Below the pieces are notes generated by a model. The model did no database searches. It was not told the origin of the DNA and saw nothing but the letters and a program-made list of their open reading frames with translations. Made by a program: the position numbers and the translations under genes. Shown one piece after another: positions 17,564-26,729 of a DNA stretch of 64,000 bases (the first letter of the stretch is position 1; every line of letters begins with the position of its first letter). The stretch lies in contig NZ_WRPP01000002.1 of the NCBI RefSeq assembly GCF_009760405.1, forward strand, positions 558,001 through 622,000. Direction: 5' to 3'. This stretch comes from Nocardia terrae (GTDB taxonomy: Bacteria > Actinomycetota > Actinomycetes > Mycobacteriales > Mycobacteriaceae).

Positions 17564-18454
17564 ATGTCTGGAGTGGACACCACATGGCTGACGACCTTCG
17601 TCGAAGTGGCCCGCACCGGGTCGTTCACGGCGGCCGCCGAGACACTGCGATTCACCCAATCGGCGATCTCCCGGCAGGTCTCCGCGCTGGAAGACGAGCT
17701 GGGTGCGCGCCTGTTCGACAGGTTGCCGCGCGGGGTGCGGTTGACCGAGAACGGCCGCAGCCTGCTCGGCCACGCCGAGGCCGTACTCGACCGGCTGGCC
17801 ATAGCCCGCCAAGACCTTGCCGCCCTGCGCAATCTGGCCGCGGGCAGTGTTCGCCTCGGGTCGTTCTCCTCCGCCAACGCGGTTCTCGTGCCTCGTGCGC
17901 TGGCGCGATTCCGTGCCGCGCACCCGGGCGTGCACGCGACCCATCACGAGGGCATGACCGCGCAACTTCTCGCCCGGTTGACGGCGGGCGAGATAGATAT
18001 CGCGGTGATCAGCCTGTCCGCCGGCGAGCGCCCCGAGGGGGTCGACCTGTACAAGATCACCACCGATCACTTGTGGATCGCGCTGCCCGAAGGTCATCGG
18101 CTGGCCGGGCGGAAGCGGTTGCGGCTGGCCGACCTCGACGGCGAAACCTGGATCGCCGGACGGCCCCGGGCCGCGGACACGCTGGCCGGGTCGGCCGGGG
18201 AGCCCCCGGCAATCGGCATCGTCGTTCAGGAATGGATCGCCAAACTCGGTTTCGTCGAGGCCGGGCTGGGCGTGACCCTCGTGCCGTCCATTTCGGTCGC
18301 CGCGATGCCCCGCGGCGTCGTGGCCGTGCCGCTGCGCTCGGGAGAGATCGCGCCGCGGATCGTGTGCGCGGCCACCGCGGAGCATACGACCTTGTCCGCT
18401 TCGGTTCGGGCACTGCTGAATTGCCTCACCGACTGTGCCACCGAGTTGAAGTGA
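17564..18454 (+). CDS. LysR-type transcriptional regulator
   Basis: A 296-residue LysR protein. Residues about 5-65 form the helix-turn-helix domain: TTFVEVARTGSFTAAAETLRFTQSAISRQVSALEDELGARLFDRL. The remainder is the two-lobed effector domain, with a FVEAGLGVTLVPSI segment at its usual place. The start could be ATG 17564, GTG 17555 or GTG 17573; 17564 is chosen, without a clear ribosome site, so the mRNA may be leaderless. Divergent from the 6PGDH-like gene, which is its most likely target. Effector unknown. Confidence 0.88.
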   Translation: MSGVDTTWLTTFVEVARTGSFTAAAETLRFTQSAISRQVSALEDELGARLFDRLPRGVRLTENGRSLLGHAEAVLDRLAIARQDLAALRNLAAGSVRLGSFSSANAVLVPRALARFRAAHPGVHATHHEGMTAQLLARLTAGEIDIAVISLSAGERPEGVDLYKITTDHLWIALPEGHRLAGRKRLRLADLDGETWIAGRPRAADTLAGSAGEPPAIGIVVQEWIAKLGFVEAGLGVTLVPSISVAAMPRGVVAVPLRSGEIAPRIVCAATAEHTTLSASVRALLNCLTDCATELK

Positions 18455-18702
18455 GCGGGTCGAATCGACGCCGACCGCGCAGTTGTCGGTGGAGGCGTTC
18501 AGGGTGCGCAGGTCAGCGCTGTCGCTGCCCACCCGATGCCGGAGCCCGGTAAGCGGCGAGGAAGACCTCGACCCCGGCGTCGGCGTATCGGTCGAGTTCG
18601 GCTGCGCTGAACTCGGTGTCACGTTCAGCACCGGCGTGATCAACCAGATCTACGTCCCCGCCAAATAACAACCGGCACAGCCGAACCCGCGGTTGCCGGC
18701 CG
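18455..18702. other. Convergent intergenic region
   Basis: Space between the LysR stop and the carboxylesterase stop. No gene, terminator or repeat was recognised. Confidence 0.5.
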
Positions 18703-20151
18703 CTAACGGATGGGCGTCGGATCGCCGCTCACGGTGGTCTTGGTATCGAAGCGCATGATCGTGCGGTCCGGGAGGGTGCTCGGGGTCCAGTCGGGCAGGT
18801 GGGGGTCGCCGGTGCGGATGAAGTCGATCCAGGCCGCGTGCACGGTGTCGGCGAGGCCGTCGAAATCCACGCCCGCCAGGAACGGCGAATTCGACCAGTT
18901 GGCCGGGTTGGCGAAGGTGAAGGGCAGGTCCAGGCAGTGAGTCGCGCCGAGCCTGCCGTCGTGGGCCGGAGTGCGGTAGTCGAACTGGTAGGCCCACACC
19001 GGACGGCCCGCGGCGGCGCTGGCGTCGACCAGATTCATGGCCGGGACGCGGAAGAGGTCATCGCCGATGAGCTCGATCAGCAACTCACGCGGCCCGGCGT
19101 CCGGGTGGGCGGCGGCGTAGGCGTCGTAGGCGTCGCGGGCCCGGTCGCCGAAGGTGCCGGTGAAGCGCGTCAGGGCCTGGTCGGTGGTGATCGCCGTGTA
19201 CATCGGGTGGAAGGCGAACCCGAAGGTTGCCTCGTTGGCGGTCCAGCCGATCAGGATGTCCTTGTCGGTGACGTCGACGAGGGCCTCGGCGGGATGCCTG
19301 CTCATGGTCACGCCGTCGAGCACCGGCAGGTATGGGGTCGGCCAGTATCCGAAACGCATGGAGGCACCGGCCATTTCGGGGAGGGAGGCGATCAGGCGTT
19401 CCGGCGGCAGCCCGCGCAACTCGTCGATGCTGCCGACCCCCGCGACACGCAGCTGCTGCTCGGTGCGGGCGAGAGCGGCGGCGCGGTCGGGGAGTTCGAG
19501 GCCGAGAGGCGGGCTCTGCAGGATCATTCGGCGGAAGAGCGGGGCGGCGTCGGGGTGGCAGGCGAGCGCGGCGGTGGAGAACGCTCCGCCGGACTGGCCC
19601 GCGACCGTCACCTGATCCGGATCGCCCCCGAAGGCGGCGATGTTGTCGTGGACCCAGCGCAGTGCCGTCAGCTGATCGGTGAGCCAATAGTTGCCCGCGC
19701 CCGCGCCGGTGTAGAGGTATCCGAGCGCGCCGAGCCGGTAGTTGATCGTGACCACGACGAGGTCGCCGTCACGGGCGAAGGTGTCGCCCGCGTAGTAGGG
19801 GAGTGAGCCGGAACCGCTGAGGAAGCCGCCGCCGTGGATCCAGATCAGGACCGGGCGCGCACCGTCCAATGCGGGAGTCCAGATATTGAGGGTGAGGCAG
19901 TCCTCGTCGAAGGGCGGTTCGCCGTGCCGGCCGAGGATGGGGTCCGGGGCGGGGGCGTACGGCTGCGGTGCGCTGGGTCCGGCGCCGGAGGCGTCCCGGA
20001 TGGTTCCGGCCCAGCCGGGGTGAGGACGGGCGGGCTGCCACCGCAGCGGTCCCACGGGCGGGGTCGCGTACGGGATGCCGCGGAAGACCGCGAGTCCGTC
20101 CTCCCAGGTGCCGCGTAGCGCGTGTGCTTCCGGTTCGGCGATCGGCCTCAT
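18703..20151 (-). CDS. Type-B carboxylesterase
   Basis: A 482-residue alpha/beta hydrolase of the carboxylesterase/cholinesterase family. Features in order: FRGIPYATPPVGPLRWQPARP near the N-terminus, EDCLTLNIWTP, the oxyanion-hole IHGGGF, the nucleophile elbow GQSGGAFS (Ser within G-x-S-G-G), an acidic residue in TANEATFGF, and GATHCLDLPFTF with the catalytic His. No signal peptide, so cytoplasmic. It is the last gene of a leftward unit with the cupin and FAH-family genes (123-bp gap), divergent from RidA. In the aryl-CoA setting it may hydrolyse an aromatic ester, but this is inference. Confidence 0.88.
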   Translation of the reverse strand: MRPIAEPEAHALRGTWEDGLAVFRGIPYATPPVGPLRWQPARPHPGWAGTIRDASGAGPSAPQPYAPAPDPILGRHGEPPFDEDCLTLNIWTPALDGARPVLIWIHGGGFLSGSGSLPYYAGDTFARDGDLVVVTINYRLGALGYLYTGAGAGNYWLTDQLTALRWVHDNIAAFGGDPDQVTVAGQSGGAFSTAALACHPDAAPLFRRMILQSPPLGLELPDRAAALARTEQQLRVAGVGSIDELRGLPPERLIASLPEMAGASMRFGYWPTPYLPVLDGVTMSRHPAEALVDVTDKDILIGWTANEATFGFAFHPMYTAITTDQALTRFTGTFGDRARDAYDAYAAAHPDAGPRELLIELIGDDLFRVPAMNLVDASAAAGRPVWAYQFDYRTPAHDGRLGATHCLDLPFTFANPANWSNSPFLAGVDFDGLADTVHAAWIDFIRTGDPHLPDWTPSTLPDRTIMRFDTKTTVSGDPTPIR

Positions 20152-20274
20152 CCCGTGCGTCCCTTCGTGATCCGTGTTCCGGCGCCAACGGTATTGCATA
20201 TTTCTGACGGTCGTCAATTGCTGGAGAGTGCGCGATCGGCCCGGGTCGACGGGTGCGACCCGGGCCCGCGACCG

Positions 20275-20715
20275 TCATGCGCGGCGGTATCCCTCGAGGC
20301 TGGCGTCCTCGATATCGGGCAGGTTGACCACGATGTTGTCCGGCGTGCGGCAGGTCAGCCACACCAGCTTGTCGGTCGTGCTCATATTGACCTCGACGTG
20401 CGGCATGTAGGGCGGCACGAAGACGAAGTCCCCCTCGCTCATATCGAGGTATTCGCGATAGTTCTCGCCGTAGTAGATGCGACCCACGCCGCTGAGCACA
20501 TAGCCGCCGGTCTCGGCCTCGCCGTGGTGGTGGGGCAGGGAGCGGTAGCCCGGTTCGTTGGTGACCTTGCCGTACCAGATCCTGGTAGCGGGCGTGTGCT
20601 GCGGGCTGACGCCCGACATGCGCACCGCACCGCCGGATTGCGCGGTGCCGGAGTACTCCTCGCCGAGCCGCGTGACGACCGGGACGACGCGGGTGCCGGT
20701 GGTGTCATTGGTCAT
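20275..20715 (-). CDS. Single-domain cupin protein
   Basis: A 146-residue cupin. The first cupin motif is PHHHGEAETGGYVLSG (metal-binding His pair and Glu) and the second is GDFVFVPPYMPHVEVN (second His). ATG 20715 is six bases after the stop of the FAH-family gene, so they are translated together. Too short for gentisate or homogentisate dioxygenase, which have two cupin domains or are longer. It could be a small ring-cleaving or isomerising enzyme, or a non-catalytic cupin. Confidence 0.8.
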   Translation of the reverse strand: MTNDTTGTRVVPVVTRLGEEYSGTAQSGGAVRMSGVSPQHTPATRIWYGKVTNEPGYRSLPHHHGEAETGGYVLSGVGRIYYGENYREYLDMSEGDFVFVPPYMPHVEVNMSTTDKLVWLTCRTPDNIVVNLPDIEDASLEGYRRA

Positions 20716-20721
20716 GTGCTT

Positions 20722-21567
20722 TCACCTTCCAGTGATTTCGGTGTGTGATGCGGTGATTCGGTTGCGCAGCAGGCCGATTCCCTCGATCTCGGTCTCCACG
20801 ACGTCGCCGGGGCGCAGGAAGCGCGGGGGATCGGCGGCGATGCCGACGCCGCCCGGGGTTCCCGTCAGCACGACATCGCCCGGCCGCAGCACGGTGAACC
20901 CGGAGATGTAGGACAGCAGCGTCGCCGGATCGAAGACGAGATCGTCGGTCGAGCCGACCTGCTCCTCGACGCCGTTGACCCGGCAGCTGATGCGCAGGCC
21001 CGCGGCGGGGTCGGCCTCGTCGGGGGTGACGAGTTCCGGGCCGAGCGGGGTGGTGGCGTCGAAAGCCTTGCCCTGCAACCACTGCGGGGTGCGGCGTTGC
21101 CAGGCGCGGACGGAGAAGTCGTTGGCGACGGTGTAGCCGGCGATGGCGGACAGCGCGGTCTCGCGATCGGCGCGCGAGAGCACGTCGCCGACCACGATCG
21201 CCAGTTCCGCCTCCCAGTCCAGCAGCGCCGACTCGGCCGCGCCGGGCAAGGTGATGTCGGCGTCCCACGCGGTGAGGGTGTCGGCGAATTTCGCGAAGAG
21301 GGTGGGGAACTGTGGTGCGGCCCTGCCCATTTCGGCGATGTGGGCGCGATAGTTGTGGCCGCAGCACACGATCTTCGCCGGTGTCGTCACCACCGGTGCG
21401 GATCCGGTGGGCGAGGTGGGATGCGTTGTCGCGTCCGCGGTCGAGCGCCAATCCGGTGTGGCGAGCAGGACGCCGACATCCGGGGCGTCGGTCGGCGACC
21501 ACCGCGCACCGCGATGGATCTCCGCGCGAGTGCCGCCGTCGTCGGTGCGGACTGTTCGCAAGCGCAT
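20722..21567 (-). CDS. Fumarylacetoacetate hydrolase-family protein
   Basis: A 281-residue FAH-family enzyme. Visible are KIVCCGHNYRAHIAEMG (catalytic His region), the metal ligands in LDWEAELAIVVG, GYTVANDFSVRAWQ, KAFDATTPLGPELVT and the VLTGTPGGVGI closing motif. Family members hydrolyse beta-diketo acids such as fumarylpyruvate or hydrate 2-oxo-dienoates in aromatic meta or gentisate pathways. First gene of the leftward unit, divergent from RidA with the promoter region at 21568-21742. Fits the lower part of an aromatic pathway; the precise substrate is open. Confidence 0.87.
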   Translation of the reverse strand: MRLRTVRTDDGGTRAEIHRGARWSPTDAPDVGVLLATPDWRSTADATTHPTSPTGSAPVVTTPAKIVCCGHNYRAHIAEMGRAAPQFPTLFAKFADTLTAWDADITLPGAAESALLDWEAELAIVVGDVLSRADRETALSAIAGYTVANDFSVRAWQRRTPQWLQGKAFDATTPLGPELVTPDEADPAAGLRISCRVNGVEEQVGSTDDLVFDPATLLSYISGFTVLRPGDVVLTGTPGGVGIAADPPRFLRPGDVVETEIEGIGLLRNRITASHTEITGR

Positions 21568-21644
21568 CTGAGCACTCCAAAGGGGGTCGGCCGGTTGCGT
21601 CCGGATCGGATGAACGCAAACCGGACATTGCGTATTGCGTTCTA

Positions 21645-21676
21645 TTGACGAGAGTCAGACTAGCAACATACTCTCG
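21645..21676 (+). promoter_or_regulatory. Promoter with overlapping inverted repeat before ridA-like gene
   Basis: TTGACG (21645-21650) and CATACT (21667-21672), 16 bp apart, resemble a housekeeping promoter facing RidA. An inverted repeat CGAGAGT (21649-21655) / ACTCTCG (21670-21676) with a 14-bp spacer overlaps both boxes, a position suited to repression, perhaps by the PaaX-family protein at 27691. Confidence 0.5.
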
Positions 21677-21742
21677 GGTGGGCCAGGGGTTCTCGAAGCG
21701 ACTCCGGCACGACCCGATCCGGGTCCGAGAGGAAGGGCTGTC

Positions 21743-22138
21743 ATGTCCGTCGAACGCATCAACCCACCCGAGCTGGCGAAGCCCTCGGGGTTCGCGCACG
21801 CCACGCGGTATCGAGAGATCGTGCACCTGGCCGGTCAGACGGCCCTCGACGCGGACGGGAAGATCGTCCCGGGCGGGATCGTGGCACAGTTCCGGCAGTC
21901 GTTGTCGAATGTCCTGACCGCGCTCGATGCCGCCGGTGGGGAGCCTCGGAATCTGCTCAGCGTCACCATCTACCTGGTCGACATCCCCGACTACCAGGCC
22001 AACGGCAAGGAGATCGGCCGCATCTGGCGTGAACTGGCCGGTACCGAGTACCCGGCCATGGCCGGTATCGGTGTGACCGCGCTGTGGCAGCCCGAGGCCC
22101 TGGTCGAGATCCAGGCCGTCGCCGCGCTCGATATCTGA
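21743..22138 (+). CDS. RidA-family (YjgF/YER057c) enamine/imine deaminase-like protein
   Basis: A 131-residue RidA-family protein: PSGFAHATRYREIVHLAGQTALDADGK, VAQFRQSLSNVLTALDAAGG, then VTIYLVDIPDYQANG and PEALVEIQAVAAL. Family members hydrolyse reactive enamines and imines or related intermediates in aromatic amine breakdown. ATG 21743 follows GAGAGGAAGGG. It is the first rightward gene before the CoA ligase (78-bp gap). In a 2-aminobenzoyl-CoA route, where ring reduction leaves an enamine that must lose ammonia, a RidA protein makes chemical sense; this is inference. Confidence 0.87.
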   Translation: MSVERINPPELAKPSGFAHATRYREIVHLAGQTALDADGKIVPGGIVAQFRQSLSNVLTALDAAGGEPRNLLSVTIYLVDIPDYQANGKEIGRIWRELAGTEYPAMAGIGVTALWQPEALVEIQAVAALDI

Positions 22139-22216
22139 CGACAGCATCACGATCGTCGCGATTTCGCAATATTGTCTGAAACTGTTCAACCCCGGTCTTT
22201 CGAAAGGGCCGACCCG

Positions 22217-23833
22217 ATGCTCTCTCCCTCAGCGCATATCGACACCTTCTGCCGGGACAATCTGCCGCCGCAGGAGCAGTGGCCGGAGTTCGTCTTCGAC
22301 CTGCCGAGCCTCGACTACCCCGACCGTCTCAACTGCGCGACCGCACTGCTGGATTCGGCCGTCGCCACCCACGGGCGGTCGCGGCCCTGTATCCACACCG
22401 ACAGCGCCACCTGGACCTACGGTGACCTGCTGGACCGCGCGAATCAGATCGCCAACGTCCTGACCACGGAATTCGGCCTGGTGCCGGGCAATCGGGTGCT
22501 GCTGCGCGGCCCCAACAGCCCATGGACGGTCGCGTGCTGGTTCGGCATCGTCAAGGCGGGCGGGGTGGTGGTGACGACCATGCCCATGCTGCGCGCCCCC
22601 GAACTGTCGAAGCTGATCACCCTGACCCGTCCGCGCCTGGCCCTGTGCGACAGCCGGCTGCTCGACGAGCTCGCGGCCGCCGACGCGGAGCTCACCGTCG
22701 TGCCGTTCGGCGGGACCGCCGCCGACGATCTGACCGTGCGGGCCGCGAACGCCTCGGCCTCCTTCGCCGACGTGCCGACCGCCGCCGACGACATCGTGAT
22801 GCTGGCACCCACCTCGGGCACGACCGGGGCGCCGAAGGCGACGATGCAGTTCCACCGCGATGTGCTGGCCAATGCCGACACCTTCTCGGCGCGAGTGCTG
22901 CGGCCGGGGCCCGGCGACGTGTTCACCGGAACTCCGCCCCTGGGGTTCACCTTCGGTCTCGGGGCGCTGGTCGTGTTCCCGATCCGGGTCGGCGCGTCGG
23001 TCGTGCTGCTGGAGCGCACCGATCTGGAGACCCTCGTCGAGGCCATCGAGAAGTTCTCGGCGACAGTGCTTTTCACCGCTCCGACCGCCTACAAGGCCCT
23101 GATCAAACGGGATGACCTGCACCGGCTGGGCACGCTGCGCCGATGCGTGTCAGCGGGCGAGCACCTGCCCGAGGCGGTGTACCACGGGTTCCGGGAGCGG
23201 ACCGGGCTGCGGCTGATCAACGGGATCGGCGCCACCGAGATGCTGCACATCTTCATTTCCGCGGCGGACGATGACATCCGGCCCGGCGCGACGGGCCGTG
23301 CGGTGCCGGGCTTCCATGCGCAGGTCCAGGATGACGAGGGCAATCCGGTTCCCGACGGGACCCCGGGCAGGCTCGCGGTCAAGGGACCGACCGGTTGCCG
23401 CTACCTGGCCGACGCCCGCCAGCTCGACTATGTGCGCAACGGCTGGAATCTCACCGGCGACTCCTACAGCCGCGACGCGGACGGCTACTTCTGGTACCAG
23501 GGCCGCAGCGACGACATGATCATCTCGGCCGGGTACAACATCGCCGGACCGGAGGTCGAGGCCATCCTGGATCTGCACCCGGACGTGCTCGAGAGCGCGG
23601 TGATCGGGATACCCGATCCGGATCGCGGCACGATCGTGCACGCGGCGATCGTGTTGCGGCCCGGCGTCTCCGGCGATGCCGACAAGGTCCGCCAATTGCA
23701 GGAGTTCGTCAAACATACTGCGGCGCCGTACAAATACCCGCGCAGCATCGAATTCGTGGAGGCGCTGCCACGCAACGCGACCGGCAAGCTGCAGCGGTTC
23801 AAGGTTCGTCAACGCTGGGGCGTGACGCGTTGA
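22217..23833 (+). CDS. Aryl-CoA ligase, 2-aminobenzoate/salicylate-CoA ligase-like
   Basis: A 538-residue AMP-binding enzyme. The adenylate motif APTSGTTGAPKATMQFHRD (about residues 200-218), NGIGATEMLHIF, the GDSYSRDADGYFWYQGRSDDMIISAGYNI hinge and the final PRNATGKLQRF catalytic Lys are all present. FDLPSLDYPDRLNCATALLD and the overall length match the benzoate/2-aminobenzoate-CoA ligase group. ATG 22217 has GAAAGGG upstream. Its stop overlaps the next start. It should activate the aromatic acid to its CoA thioester for the downstream monooxygenase. Confidence 0.88.
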   Translation: MLSPSAHIDTFCRDNLPPQEQWPEFVFDLPSLDYPDRLNCATALLDSAVATHGRSRPCIHTDSATWTYGDLLDRANQIANVLTTEFGLVPGNRVLLRGPNSPWTVACWFGIVKAGGVVVTTMPMLRAPELSKLITLTRPRLALCDSRLLDELAAADAELTVVPFGGTAADDLTVRAANASASFADVPTAADDIVMLAPTSGTTGAPKATMQFHRDVLANADTFSARVLRPGPGDVFTGTPPLGFTFGLGALVVFPIRVGASVVLLERTDLETLVEAIEKFSATVLFTAPTAYKALIKRDDLHRLGTLRRCVSAGEHLPEAVYHGFRERTGLRLINGIGATEMLHIFISAADDDIRPGATGRAVPGFHAQVQDDEGNPVPDGTPGRLAVKGPTGCRYLADARQLDYVRNGWNLTGDSYSRDADGYFWYQGRSDDMIISAGYNIAGPEVEAILDLHPDVLESAVIGIPDPDRGTIVHAAIVLRPGVSGDADKVRQLQEFVKHTAAPYKYPRSIEFVEALPRNATGKLQRFKVRQRWGVTR

Positions 23834-24267
23834 CCGGCGTGGTGATCGAGCGGGTGGTCGACTGGCAGGACACCGATGCCGCCGGTCACTACCACCACAG
23901 CACGATCATCCGGTGGGTGGAGGCCGCCGAGGCGGCCCTGCTGGAACGGTATGGCCTGCGCTGGCTGTTCGGAACCATCCCCAGGGTTCACTACGAGGTC
24001 GACTACCTGGAGCGACTCTGGTTCGGCGACCGCGCGGCGATCGAGCTCTCGATCGCCGAGCTGGGCCGTACTTCGGTGCGCTACGAGTTCGTCGTCACCA
24101 GAATCTCTGCTCCACAACAGCATTCGACCGATCAGCCGGCCGTGGCGGCGCGCGGTGCGCTGATCGCGGTCCATGCCGGTGCCGGCGCCGAGCCGTGGCC
24201 CGCCGAGGTCACCGCGGCGCTGGCCGGGGCGAAGGCGCGGGATGCCCCGGCCGCGCCCGCCCACTGA
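23830..24267 (+). CDS. Acyl/aryl-CoA thioesterase, hot-dog fold
   Basis: A 145-residue single hot-dog protein: VDWQDTDAAGHYHHSTIIRWVEAAEAALLERYG matches the 4-hydroxybenzoyl-CoA thioesterase active-site helix (Asp-x-Asp-x-x-Gly-His). The TTG start at 23830 overlaps the ligase stop (TTGA), and the upstream ligase frame leaves no other close start; GTG 23839 is an alternative. It would hydrolyse the aryl-CoA product or recycle stalled thioesters. Confidence 0.82.
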   Translation: MTGVVIERVVDWQDTDAAGHYHHSTIIRWVEAAEAALLERYGLRWLFGTIPRVHYEVDYLERLWFGDRAAIELSIAELGRTSVRYEFVVTRISAPQQHSTDQPAVAARGALIAVHAGAGAEPWPAEVTAALAGAKARDAPAAPAH

Positions 24268-24298
24268 CCGATTCCGACTTCCCGACTGTGAGGCCCCC

Positions 24299-26686
24299 AT
24301 GCGTATTGCAGTGATCGGCGGCGGACCCGCGGGTCTGTACTTCTCCGCCCTGATGAAACAGCTGGACCCGACCCACGAGATCACCATCTGGGAGCGCAAC
24401 GCCCCCGACGACACCTTCGGTTTCGGCGTGGTGTTCTCCGACGAGACCCTGGGCGGCATCGAGCACGCGGACGAACACATCTACCGCGCGATGAGCGAGC
24501 GGTTCGCCCGCTGGAGCGATATCGACATCACCTACCGCGACGAGGTGCGCACCTCCGGCGGACAGGGATTCGCCGCTATGAGCCGGAAGGACCTGCTGCA
24601 CATCCTGCAGCGACGCTGCCTGGAGCTGGGGGTGACGATCAACTTCCGCGCCCAGGCGCCGGATGTGGTGGCCCTCAGCGTCACTCACGACCTGGTGCTG
24701 GCCGCCGACGGCATCAACTCCGCCGTGCGCGCCCGCTTCGCCGACGTCTTCGGTCCCAGCCTGGACCGCCGGGACAACAAGTACATGTGGCTGGGCACCG
24801 ACCGGGTGTTCGAGGCGTTCGAGTTCTTCGTCAAGCACACCCCGCACGGGATCATGCAGGTGCACGCGTATCCGTTCAGCGCCGAGCAGAGCACCTTCAT
24901 CGTCGAGATGCACGAATCGGTGTGGCGGGAAGCGGGTTTCGCCGAATACGCGGACCGGGACTTCGCGCCCGGCGAGAACGACGAGAAGTCCATCGCCCTG
25001 CTGTCGGACATCTTCGCCGACGAGCTGGACGGTCATGCCGTGCAGGCCAACAACTCCCGCTGGATCAACTTCACCACCGTCCGCAATGCCCGCTGGCGGC
25101 ACGACAATATCGTGCTCCTCGGCGACGCCGCGCACACCGCGCACTTCTCGATCGGCTCCGGCACCAAGCTGGCGATGGAGGACGCCCTCGCCCTGGCGGC
25201 GTGCCTGCACGAAAACGACACGGTGGCAACCGGACTCGAAGCCTACGAGGGCGAGCGGCGGCCGGTCGTGGAGTCGGTGCAGCGGGCTGCGCAGGCCAGC
25301 CTGGAATGGTTCGAATCGATCGCCCAGTACACCGATCAGCACCCGGACCAGTTCGCCTTCAACCTGCTCACCCGCAGCCGCCGCATCACCTACGACAACC
25401 TGCGGCTGCGCGATGACGACTTCGTCGACACCATCGACGGCTGGTACCTCTCGGCGCAGGACGCCGCAGACGAGGGCGACTCCGCGCGGCCGCCCATGTT
25501 CTATCCGTTGCGACTCAAGGGCGTGACGCTGCCGAACCGGATCCTGGTCTCGCCCATGGACATGTACTCGGCGGTCGACGGCGTCCCGACCGACTTCCAT
25601 CTGGTCCATCTCGGCAGCAAGGCCCTCGGCGGCGCCGGGCTGGTGATGACCGAGATGGTGTGCGTCTCACCGGAAGGCCGCATCACGCCGGGCTGCGCCG
25701 GGCTCTACACCGCCGAGCAGGAACGGGCGTGGGGCCGGATCGTGGACTTTGTGCACACCGGAACGAACTCGAAAATCGGTGTCCAGCTGGGCCATTCGGG
25801 GCGCAAGGGCGCCACCAAGGTGATGTGGGAGGGTATCGACGACCCGCTCGAGGAGGGCGGCTGGGAAACCGTGGGGCCCTCGGCCGTCCCCTACGGGCCC
25901 GAAAGCCGTACCCCCAGGGAGATCACCCGCGCGGAGATGGACGAGATCACCGCGCAGTTCGCCGACGCGGCGCGGGCGGCGGCGCGAGCGGGGTTCGATC
26001 TGCTCGAATTGCATTGCGCCCACGGATATCTGCTGTCGTCGTTCCTGTCACCGCTGGCCAACCTGCGCACCGACGAATACGGGGGATCGCTGCCCAACCG
26101 GCTGCGCTTCCCGCTGCGGGTCTTCGACGCGATCAAGGCGGCGTGGCCCGCGGATCGCCCACTGTCGGTACGCATTTCGGCCACCGACTGGGCCGACGGC
26201 GGCACGACGATCGAGGACGCCGTCGCCATCGCCCGCGCCTTCGCCGAACACGGCGCCGACGTCCTGCACGTCTCGTCCGGGCAGGTCGTCCGGCACGAGA
26301 AACCGGCCTTCGGCCGCAGCTACCAGACCCCCTTCGCGGACCGGATCCGCCAGGAAGTCGGTGTGCCGTACGGGGTTCGGGTGATCGCGGTGGGTGCGAT
26401 CTCCTCCTACGACGACGTCAACTCGGTGCTGCTGGCCGGACGCGCCGATCTGGTCGCGCTCGGTCGGGCCCACCTGTGGGATCCGCAGTGGACGCTGCAC
26501 GCCGCCGTCGAGCAGGGGTATCGAGGCGAGGCCGCCGAATGGCCCGCGCCGTTCCGTGCGGGCAACCGCAAACCGCCCACCGGCCGCACCGACGGGCCGC
26601 CGCCGCGACTGCACCTGGTCCGTGCGGCCGGGACCGCGGTGACCGCCCGGCGACGCTGGCAGCCGACGCGGGCCGTCGCGAGCTGA
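24299..26686 (+). CDS. FAD monooxygenase/old-yellow-enzyme fusion (2-aminobenzoyl-CoA monooxygenase/reductase or salicylyl-CoA 5-hydroxylase type)
   Basis: A 795-residue two-domain flavoprotein. Residues 1-390 are a group A FAD hydroxylase: IAVIGGGPAGLYFSALMK (dinucleotide fold), LVLAADGINSAVRARF (DG motif) and IVLLGDAAHTAHFSIGSGTKLAMEDA (GD motif). Residues about 400-760 are an old-yellow-enzyme barrel: RLKGVTLPNRILVSPMDMYSA, VQLGHSGRKG, ELHCAHGYLLSSFLSPLAN and ALGRAHLWDP. This fusion is known for 2-aminobenzoyl-CoA monooxygenase/reductase and for bifunctional salicylyl-CoA 5-hydroxylase/oxidoreductase. The neighbouring RidA favours the amino substrate. Start ATG 24299. Confidence 0.9.
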   Translation: MRIAVIGGGPAGLYFSALMKQLDPTHEITIWERNAPDDTFGFGVVFSDETLGGIEHADEHIYRAMSERFARWSDIDITYRDEVRTSGGQGFAAMSRKDLLHILQRRCLELGVTINFRAQAPDVVALSVTHDLVLAADGINSAVRARFADVFGPSLDRRDNKYMWLGTDRVFEAFEFFVKHTPHGIMQVHAYPFSAEQSTFIVEMHESVWREAGFAEYADRDFAPGENDEKSIALLSDIFADELDGHAVQANNSRWINFTTVRNARWRHDNIVLLGDAAHTAHFSIGSGTKLAMEDALALAACLHENDTVATGLEAYEGERRPVVESVQRAAQASLEWFESIAQYTDQHPDQFAFNLLTRSRRITYDNLRLRDDDFVDTIDGWYLSAQDAADEGDSARPPMFYPLRLKGVTLPNRILVSPMDMYSAVDGVPTDFHLVHLGSKALGGAGLVMTEMVCVSPEGRITPGCAGLYTAEQERAWGRIVDFVHTGTNSKIGVQLGHSGRKGATKVMWEGIDDPLEEGGWETVGPSAVPYGPESRTPREITRAEMDEITAQFADAARAAARAGFDLLELHCAHGYLLSSFLSPLANLRTDEYGGSLPNRLRFPLRVFDAIKAAWPADRPLSVRISATDWADGGTTIEDAVAIARAFAEHGADVLHVSSGQVVRHEKPAFGRSYQTPFADRIRQEVGVPYGVRVIAVGAISSYDDVNSVLLAGRADLVALGRAHLWDPQWTLHAAVEQGYRGEAAEWPAPFRAGNRKPPTGRTDGPPPRLHLVRAAGTAVTARRRWQPTRAVAS

Positions 26687-26729
26687 TTCACGCCGAATCC
26701 CTTGACTCCTCACCCGATTGGATGACTCG

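Noticed and set aside
20275..20715. Gentisate or homogentisate dioxygenase
   Set aside because: The protein has only one cupin domain and 146 residues, too short for those enzymes.
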